Source of the DNA: Saccharina japonica | Taxonomy: Eukaryota > Sar > Phaeophyceae > Laminariales > Laminariaceae | Direction of reading: 5' to 3' | NCBI GenBank assembly: GCA_008828725.1 | Contig: MEHQ01000078.1 | Location: forward strand, 211,200-275,199 | Length of the DNA: 64,000 nucleotides | In this document: piece by piece, positions 60,121 to 64,000 of the stretch | How positions within the stretch are numbered: the stretch's first letter is position 1 | Layout of the letters: every line of letters begins with the position of its first letter | Notes under the pieces: generated by a model | Seen by the model: only the letters and a program-made list of their open reading frames with translations | Database searches by the model: none | What the model was told of the DNA's origin: nothing | Program-made: the position numbers and the translations under genes

Positions 60121-60644
60121 GCTGTTGTGGTTGACCTCACGTTATTAACCCATGGCCATACTCTTCAAGCAGTAGTTTTTTTTATAATCTAATCTCGTCT
60201 TCCCTCGTTTTTTTTTGCCGGCGTTTTTACCTCTTCCTCGTACGCGTTATCTTTTTTTTTTTCCCCTTCCTCGACCCCCGCGAACGAAAAAGCGGCGCAA
60301 GCGGATGTCCGTGTACTCCACCATGCTGAACCACATGTCCGACGAGCACAAGATCACCGTAACCGCTAAGCTGGCGCAGGAGGTCCTCTCCGCCGCGATC
60401 GATGGCGGCCTGCCATTGGCCGCTAGTTCTTCCGCTTCTAGCTCGACCCCGCGCCGTAATTCCGCCGCGTTTTCGACCAGCAACAGGAGGAGTAGCATGA
60501 GGGCTGACCGTTCTGCGGCGGGTTTGGACGCGCGGCAGAAGGCGTCTGCCGTGGTTAAGGATGCTCTTTTGGTCATGGCTTCATCGGGCATCAGGGTTGG
60601 GGCTCGGGGTGGTTCGGCCGCGGGAGATTTGGACGATGGGGCAG
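37431..60644 (+). CDS. NCAPD3: Condensin II complex subunit D3 (HEAT-repeat), main plus-strand part
   Basis: Exons: about 37431-37576, 38645-38856, 39167-39644, 40909-41159, 41542-41731, 42160-42339, 42953-43069, 43442-43651, 45075-45224, 45622-45758, 46138-46243, 48147-48350, 49257-49387, 50956-51040, 51546-51650, 54092-54197, 54567-54696, 56305-56416, 56858-56974, 58028-58186 and 60293-60644. Every phase from 38645 on matches, and with the two minus-strand exons the frame is open for 1,280 codons (human D3 is about 1,500 aa in all). Collinear D3 landmarks: VQHLCVSAPERAEGRAKVAG, SARITHRCVAVEL, DEKASVRKNAV, MTALSSLLMTRP, AVRALAFVTLGKLCLRDKEL, YTAMVDRHVGAM, DYVKWRGLLLFRFLATLVDS, TPGLFAQNFVETMFVLNDY and RRKRMSVYSTMLNHMSDEHK. 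D3 is a HEAT subunit of condensin II, acting in the nucleus in early chromosome compaction. Ser/Gly/Pro inserts in exons 39167 and 60293 are lineage-specific. The 48147 acceptor is weak and chosen by phase. Confidence 0.87.
37840..37888. repeat. (GTT)n microsatellite
   Basis: About fifteen GTT triplets in an NCAPD3 intron. Confidence 0.95.
39982..40086. mobile_element. MITE family 1 copy
   Basis: ACGGGGAACCATAGTAAAGA … TTTACTATGATTCCCCGT, in an NCAPD3 intron. Confidence 0.7.
40090..40640 (+). mobile_element. 5'-truncated non-LTR retrotransposon (LINE) 3' end
   Basis: An open frame ending TAA at 40521 carries the C-x-C-x8-H-x4-C knuckle (MCPCGKAIESRIHIVGECER), followed by YKEERDVLEEE. This is typical of the region after reverse transcriptase in LINE ORF2 proteins. 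The roughly 110-base 3' UTR (CGTCTCGAAAGGGATGCGTG, GTCAAATGACTAAGGCAAGC) ends in a C tract and is the tail seen alone at many sites in this window. The reverse transcriptase itself is missing. Confidence 0.6.
40639..40651. repeat. C tract terminating the LINE fragment
   Basis: About a dozen C residues directly after the LINE 3' UTR. Other tails in the window also end in C (or start with G when inverted). Confidence 0.6.
42640..42795. repeat. LINE-tail fragments with C tracts
   Basis: ACTACGGCCTTGCATTACGT then CCCCCCTCCC, CTCGAAAGGGATGCGTCAAT and ACGCCCCCCC: two short tails back to back in an NCAPD3 intron. Confidence 0.5.
43680..43960. repeat. TTGGTTGGACTGATTAG degenerate repeat
   Basis: Runs on from the donor at 43652, with units of about 20-24 bases decaying downstream. 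Intronic. Confidence 0.8.
44135..44235. mobile_element. MITE family 1 copy
   Basis: ACGGGGGACTCTAGTAAATA … TTTACCACGGTCCTCCGT, with TATTTTCCTATTTTTACCAT inside. Confidence 0.7.
46244..48146. other. Long NCAPD3 intron
   Basis: Carries a Tc1/mariner-like mini-element (47197-47369), a family-1-like terminus near 47667 with a CATGG/GCCCACC dispersed repeat, and a 200-base C/T-rich tract (47870-48085) before the next exon. A short open stretch from about 46906 (after TTGCAG) was considered as an exon, but it has no D3 counterpart and is not needed. Confidence 0.5.
47197..47369. mobile_element. Tc1/mariner-like mini-element
   Basis: Inverted ends CAGTACAGGACACCTA and its complement TAGGTGTCCTGTACTG are nearly perfect over about 28 bases and are flanked by TA on both sides, the target duplication of the IS630-Tc1-mariner group. 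No transposase is inside. Copy two lies at 56500-56680; a fragment lies near 41412. Confidence 0.65.
48815..49070. repeat. GCGATTTA minisatellite
   Basis: Clusters of TAGCGATTT units and two copies of a longer block containing TCATGGTATGGGCAT and GTGACCTAGCGATTTATCGG. Confidence 0.75.
49940..50290. mobile_element. MITE family 3 copy with expanded right end
   Basis: Left end TGCTACGGTAGAGATGCACC. The right part carries four tandem 29-base units of GAGCCAGAAAATGGTACAGT, an amplification of the element's own terminus. The interior GGGTTAAGGAGCC is an empty TTAA site. Confidence 0.6.
50391..50477. mobile_element. piggyBac-type mini-element
   Basis: TTAACCCTTTTGGGACTGCA … ACTCCAGTCCTATAAGGGTTAA: inverted ends flanked by TTAA, the same subfamily as the insert at 16963 but standing alone. 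Confidence 0.6.
51085..51173. mobile_element. piggyBac-type mini-element
   Basis: TTAACCCATTCAGAACTG … GGACCAGTTCTAAAGGGATTAA, in the intron directly after exon 50956-51040. Confidence 0.6.
51739..51901. other. Assembly gap (N run)
   Basis: 163 undetermined bases between GGGGAGG-rich flanks inside an NCAPD3 intron. The reading phase across the intron is still consistent, so no exon need be missing. Confidence 0.99.
53368..53666. mobile_element. Inverted-repeat element (unclassified)
   Basis: CGCGCCCTATGTGCAGGAG at the left is mirrored by CTCCTGCACATACAGTAGGG then CGCG at the right, and the next inner blocks (AAAAAGTTTTGTGCAGG / CTTGCACAAAACGTTTTGC) are also inverted. The interior has CCTAACCCGAACCCTAACC, which is telomere-like but short. 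Confidence 0.5.
53744..53929. mobile_element. hAT-like mini-element
   Basis: Perfect 20-base inverted ends beginning CAGGGTTGTGAACC, with A/T-rich GGTTCGGTTTT and CCGACCG inner repeats. The flanks CCTACAGT and CCTATAGC resemble a mutated 8-base target duplication. Confidence 0.6.
55539..55625. mobile_element. piggyBac-type mini-element, reversed and partly decayed
   Basis: TTAATCCCTTAAGAACTGGT … TTCAGTTCTGCATGGGTTGA: the right TTAA has mutated to TTGA. Confidence 0.5.
56500..56680. mobile_element. Tc1/mariner-like mini-element, second copy
   Basis: CAGTAAAGGACACCTTGTAA … TTACGTAGGTGTCCTGTACT, related to the copy at 47197. It lies in the intron between exons 56305-56416 and 56858-56974. Confidence 0.55.
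57008..57335. repeat. 40-base minisatellite with ATCGAT palindromes
   Basis: About eight units of GATATCGATATGTATATCGA then TAAGCGATAGTGACAGTAGT. It begins 33 bases after the donor of exon 56858-56974. It makes repetitive Ser/Leu/Ile/Tyr frames on the minus strand that are artefacts. Confidence 0.9.
58300..58853. mobile_element. MITE family 1 copy split by a hAT-like insertion
   Basis: Left piece GAACATAGTAAATAG, right piece GTAAATAGGACCAAATAGG … ACTATGGCCCCCCGT. The two pieces rejoin to a normal family-1 element once the insert at 58321-58764 is removed. Confidence 0.7.
58321..58764. mobile_element. hAT-like foldback element, 444 bp, with 8-base target duplication
   Basis: Starts CAGGGCCTTCCTCGGGAAAA, ends with its complement, and the two halves are inverted copies over nearly their whole length (about 200 bases each). 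It is flanked by GTAAATAG at 58313-58320 and 58765-58772. CAGGG termini with an 8-base duplication are hAT features. Non-coding. Confidence 0.8.
59290..59495. repeat. GGGTC/GACCC pentamer repeat, partly inverted
   Basis: GGGTCGGGTCGGGTCGGG near 59300 is followed by repeated CCGACCC on the other strand, so the segment can fold back. Confidence 0.85.
60080..60128. repeat. (GTT)n microsatellite
   Basis: About a dozen GTT triplets upstream of the last plus-strand NCAPD3 exon; AAGCAGCAGTACGTAAAG-type flank units repeat around it. Confidence 0.9.
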
Positions 60645-60720
60645 GTGAGGGTAACTTATTTATTGTTTTTTTTATTTATTGATTTATTGATTTATTGATT
60701 TATTGATTTATTGGTTTATT

Positions 60721-62060
60721 GGGGGGGCGTAGTCATTTGTTGCTTGCCTTAGAAATTTGACCAATGACCACGCATCCCTTTCAAGACGAAGGGAAGCGGG
60801 GGGGGGAGGGGTACTTATGTCACGCATGGCCGTGGACGTATGACAATAGACCCTCGGAACACGGCGAGTTTTGACTGACCCGGAAGACATTGCTTGCACC
60901 GAGCGCGAAGCCCCGTGAGGTGTTTGACGCGTCGGATGCAGGGCGGGCTGCATCTTGCTATTAATAAGAACCGCATGTGAAGCGAACTTTCTTGCATGTG
61001 GATGACGCGGGCGTCGATTGAATTAGCTGATTTTTTCTTCTCTGGTGTGGCCACATCCAGAGACAGCAATAGGTGCACTAACTATGGAACTTCCCCGTGG
61101 GTGCCTTATCATATGCACACCAACGTGACACAACAACAACAACCACAACAACCACAACAATAAAACGGGCAAGGGACCAAACTATATCCTCTGTTATTTC
61201 TTTGAATGACACGTGATTGGCCAAGCTTACCGCATGCCCGACGCCGGGAACGAATCCCTCTTTCCGCTGGTAACGCCACCGCCTCCGTCTCCCATGGAAC
61301 GCCTTGCCTTCGGAGTCCTGGGGGGACCCATCGTTGGAAATGGAGCAGCGGCAGCAGCGGCAGCAGCAGCGGCGGCCATAGAAGCTGCCGCGGCAGCTTC
61401 TATGGCCGCCGCTGCTGCTGCCGCTGCTGCCGCTGCTCCATTTCCAACGATGGGTCCCCCCAGGACTCCGAAGGCAAGGCGTTCCATGGGAGACGGAGGC
61501 GGTGGCGTTACCAGCGGAAAGAGGGATTCGTTCCCGGCGTCGGGCATGCGGTAAGCTTGGCCAATCACGTGTCATTCAAAGAAATAACAGAGGATATAGT
61601 TTGGTCCCTTGCCCGTTTTATTGTTGTGGTTGTTGTGGTTGTTGTTGTTGTGTCACGTTGGTGTGCATATGATAAGGCACCCACGGGGAAGTTCCATAGT
61701 TAGTGCACCTATTGCTGTCTCTGGATGTGGCCACACCAGAGAAGAAAAAATCAGCTAATTCAATCGACGCCCGCGTCATCCACATGCAAGAAAGTTCGCT
61801 TCACATGCGGTTCTTATTAATAGCAAGATGCAGCCCGCCCTGCATCCGACGCGTCAAACACCTCACGGGGCTTCGCGCTCGGTGCAAGCAATGTCTTCCG
61901 GGTCAGTCAAAACTCGCCGTGTTCCGAGGGTCTATTGTCATACGTCCACGGCCATGCGTGACATAAGTACCCCTCCCCCCCCCGCTTCCCTTCGTCTTGA
62001 AAGGGATGCGTGGTCATTGGTCAAATTTCTAAGGCAAGCAACAAATGACTACGCCCCCCC
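60721..62060. repeat. Perfect 1,340-base palindrome (670-base arms, no spacer)
   Basis: Position x on one strand equals position 122781-x on the other throughout. For example, identical 165-, 113- and 87-codon frames occur on both strands at mirrored coordinates. The outer part of each arm (about 370 bases) is a LINE-tail-like repeat; the inner 300 bases are unique and exon-like. The right arm stops exactly at the single N at 62061. A flawless, spacer-less palindrome next to a gap suggests an assembly or library fold-back artefact, though a young inverted duplication is possible. Confidence 0.9.
61391..61554 (+). other. Exon-like segment in the palindrome (mirrored at 61390-61227 minus)
   Basis: Outward from the palindrome centre runs a poly-Ala frame, then PFPTMGPPRTPKARRSMGDG and GKRDSFPASGMR up to a good donor CG|GTAAGC at 61554/61555. 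The TPKARRS-type basic Ser/Thr-Pro text would suit a disordered tail. It fits neither the phase nor the order of NCAPD3 here, so it may belong to another gene. Confidence 0.35.
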
Positions 62061-62061
62061 N
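62061..62061. other. Single undetermined base at palindrome end
   Basis: The N follows the seven C residues that mirror the seven G residues starting the left arm, so it marks the probable join of two contigs. Confidence 0.8.
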
Positions 62062-62174
62062 CCGCAGCAGCTTCCTGTTGACAGTAGAGGCAAAACAAAA
62101 ACAAAAAAACAGACCACCGTAAGGGTTAGGATTAGGCTTATCTTTCCATTTGAACGAGAAAACGATGAAGGGAG

Positions 62175-62215
62175 GGGGAGGGAGGGAGGGAGGGAGGGAG
62201 GGAGGGAGGGAGGCA
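62175..62215. repeat. (GGGA)n microsatellite
   Basis: Nine or so GAGG tetramers, with GGAGG-rich flanks to 62260. Confidence 0.9.
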
Positions 62216-62589
62216 AGGAGGGAGGGGAGGAAAGAGGGAGGAGGGGAGGAGAGGAGGGATACCAGTACCGAAAAGAAGTACCTGGTACCTTGGTATACAA
62301 TAAGGCAATACCGAGAATAAAAACAAAACTAAAAACTACGTCAACACCAACAAGGCCAAGCCGGTGAATACCATCCTCCCTTGTCGCGTCTGCCCCATTT
62401 CATCGGATGCCTCTTCTATGCCCTTCTCGAGGAGCACCCCTATCGCAATTTATGGTAAACGCAAGGACGCGATGGGCTTGATCATAACAACCATGCCCGC
62501 GGCTACCACGATCACCACGAACACATCCCTAACAGCAACGAAAAACGATGCCCCATCCCCACCACCACGATCGTAACCACAACCACCAC

Positions 62590-62840
62590 GACGATCACAA
62601 GCCTTGCACACCTCGATCAGATAGATCATTCCCACTTCATGCTCTAGATATTTCAGGGAAGAAAATTCCTGATCTGTATGATCTACATGATTTGTATGAT
62701 CTGTATGATCTGTATGATCTAGTTCATGTTGCCGGGTTGTATGACCCGTATAATCCGCATGATCTAGCACATGTTTCCTGGGTTGGGTCTGTACTATACA
62801 GATCCTGCACAACCTCTCAAAACGGCCGGTGAGGCAACTA
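62590..62840. repeat. GATC-rich dispersed repeat, reversed copy
   Basis: ATGATTTGTATGATCTGTAT, CATGTTGCCGGGTTG and TTTCCTGGGTTGGGTCTG mirror the copies at 22430 and 31860. Confidence 0.55.
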
Positions 62841-62888
62841 ATACGGGGGACCATAGTAAAAATAAATAAATATTTTTATTAATAGTAA

Positions 62889-63096
62889 GGGCCCGTTTTA
62901 ACGAAAAAAAAAAAAATCAATTTGGAAAAAAAACAAAACAAACCCGCTTCTCATTGGTCAGAACCCGCACCACCACCCAAGATTAGACCCCAAGATCCTA
63001 ATCTTTGATGCTGGTGCGTGTGTTAACCAATGAAAAGCGAATTTGAATTTTTATTTTTCCAAATTGAATTTATTTTATACTCGTTAATATGGGCCC
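62889..63096. mobile_element. PIF/Harbinger-like mini-element
   Basis: Ends GGGCCCGTTTTAACGA and its diverged complement (TCGTTAATATGGGCCC), extending inward through CAATTTGG / CCAAATTG and TTCTCATTGGTCA / ACCAATGAAAAG. It is flanked by TAA on both sides, the 3-base TWA-type duplication of PIF/Harbinger elements, and is inserted next to family-1 MITE termini. Confidence 0.6.
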
Positions 63097-63100
63097 TAAT

Positions 63101-63227
63101 ACGGGGGACCATAGTAAAAAAATTTTAATATTTTAATTAATAGTAACAATAGGGAAATATATAGGTTTTTGTGTGTGTGTGTACCGTAGGCCCTATTTAC
63201 TAGCATTTACTATGGTCCTTGCGCGTA
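63101..63227. mobile_element. MITE family 1 copy
   Basis: ACGGGGGACCATAGTAAAAA … TTTACTATGGTCCTTGCGCG, with AATAGGGAAATATATAGG inside. It lies just downstream (minus sense) of the last NCAPD3 exon seen. Confidence 0.65.
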
Positions 63228-63288
63228 ATAGACGATCTACGTAGATCGTAATTTGTCTGAGTTCTGCAAGAATGACAGTGCCAAGCAC

Positions 63289-63963
63289 CTTCGCCTTTTC
63301 CCTCCTCTCCTGCTCCTCCTTCTGGAAGCGGCGGAGGTCGTAGTCAATCTCTTCCACCAGACCCGCCTCGGACTGCAGCACCGCCTTCACGTCCTCCTTG
63401 TGATTCCTGCCACAAGGTGCATACAGTATGGGTTTCCCTTTTTGTTTAGGTTCCCCTCGGTTTTCTGATTTCGGGGAATGTTTGTGGGGGATCAATGTTG
63501 AAGCTACTGCAGTCCAATAGGCTACTGCAGTCCAATAGGCTACTGTAGCCCAATAGGCTACTGTAGTCCAATATCTTACTGTAGTCCAATAGGCTACTGT
63601 ACTCCAATAGGCTACTGTAGTCCAATAGCCTACTGTAGTGCAATCGCATACAGTAGCCCATTAGCCTACTGTTTATGGGTTGAGACGTGGCGATGAAGAG
63701 GTAATTGCACCCTAGAGTACACACTTCGTAGGCTACAAATAACACCCCCGGAATGATCGCCTCCGCTACCCACCTGAACAGTTCCCCGAAGTAAAACATG
63801 AGTTCCCTGAGAAGTGGCGAGTGTGCCTTTTCCAGTACGTGCTTGAGGGCAGTCAGCACCGGAACCACCGTCTCCATCAGGTGTTTCAAGGCCACCTTGG
63901 TGAGGAGCTTGCTCTTCGCCGCCGCCAGCTCGACATTCCCCGATTGCTGCGATCCCATGTCGT
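63289..63963 (-). CDS. NCAPD3: NCAP-D3 continuation: two exons on the wrong strand
   Basis: Exon 63963-63774 follows a GGCTTTCAG acceptor and reads (G)DDMGSQQSGNVELAAAKSKL, then LMETVVPVLTALKHVLEKAH and LLRELMFYFGELFR, ending CAG|GTGGGT. Exon 63406-63289 continues RNHKEDVKAVLQSEAGLVEE then IDYDLRRFQKEEQERREKAK, ending AAG|GTGCTT. These match the human D3 stretch of about residues 1180-1290 (IIPIIISLKTVLE..ALRELM, LASELEYDMKKYQEQ; remembered) that directly follows the material in plus-strand exon 60293-60644. That exon leaves one base (G) and this one starts with AC, restoring an Asp codon; the next junction is phase 2 and also fits. Later C-terminal exons are not seen in the window. Confidence 0.85.
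63505..63672. repeat. Minisatellite, unit about 19 bases, in NCAPD3 intron
   Basis: Eight units of CTACTGTAGTCCAATAGG between the two minus-strand exons. Confidence 0.9.
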
Positions 63964-64000
63964 CTGAAAGCCGCCGGCGGGGAGGACACATGAGCAACAA

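Noticed and set aside
61078..61703. 165-codon frames on both strands
   Set aside because: Mirror images caused by the palindrome; composition (His/Arg/Ser, poly-Val) indicates shadow frames.

Overview
The window comes from a nuclear genome of an intron-rich, repeat-rich eukaryote. Genes are split into exons of 50-480 bases by GT-AG introns of roughly 100-4000 bases with pyrimidine-rich CAG acceptors. Exons are GC-richer than the AT-leaning, microsatellite-laden introns, and proteins carry Ala/Gly/Ser low-complexity inserts. Best guess is a protist alga, perhaps a stramenopile; this rests on genome style only and is weak. Layout: (1) 0.55-5.2 kb, minus strand: several phase-compatible exons of an unrecognised gene. 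(2) 5.2-9 kb: no gene seen, dispersed repeats only. (3) 9.07-15.0 kb, plus strand: a complete six-exon gene for a Sec66/Sec71-type subunit of the post-translational ER translocon (278 aa). (4) 15-19.9 kb: a long G tract, MITEs, a tandem satellite and a tRNA-like/SINE unit. (5) 19.9-33.8 kb, minus strand: a complete ten-exon gene for a bacterial-type BioD-like P-loop plus DRTGG protein of the phosphotransacetylase N-terminal family (383 aa). (6) 34-64 kb: a very long gene for the condensin II HEAT-repeat subunit NCAP-D3, read on the plus strand to 60,644. Its next two exons lie on the minus strand at 63,963-63,289, in perfect reading phase but wrong orientation. A perfect 1,340-base palindrome ending at a single N separates the two parts, so the end of the window is either misassembled or carries an inversion that breaks the gene. 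The BioD-like gene and NCAP-D3 appear head-to-head with about 320 bases between start codons. All exon joins were made by hand from splice consensus, reading phase and remembered family similarity; none was checked by alignment or RNA. Everything between exons is dominated by short inverted-repeat elements (hAT-, piggyBac-, PIF/Harbinger- and Tc1/mariner-like by termini and target duplications), a 5'-truncated LINE, minisatellites and homopolymers. There is no bacterial operon, CRISPR or prophage.
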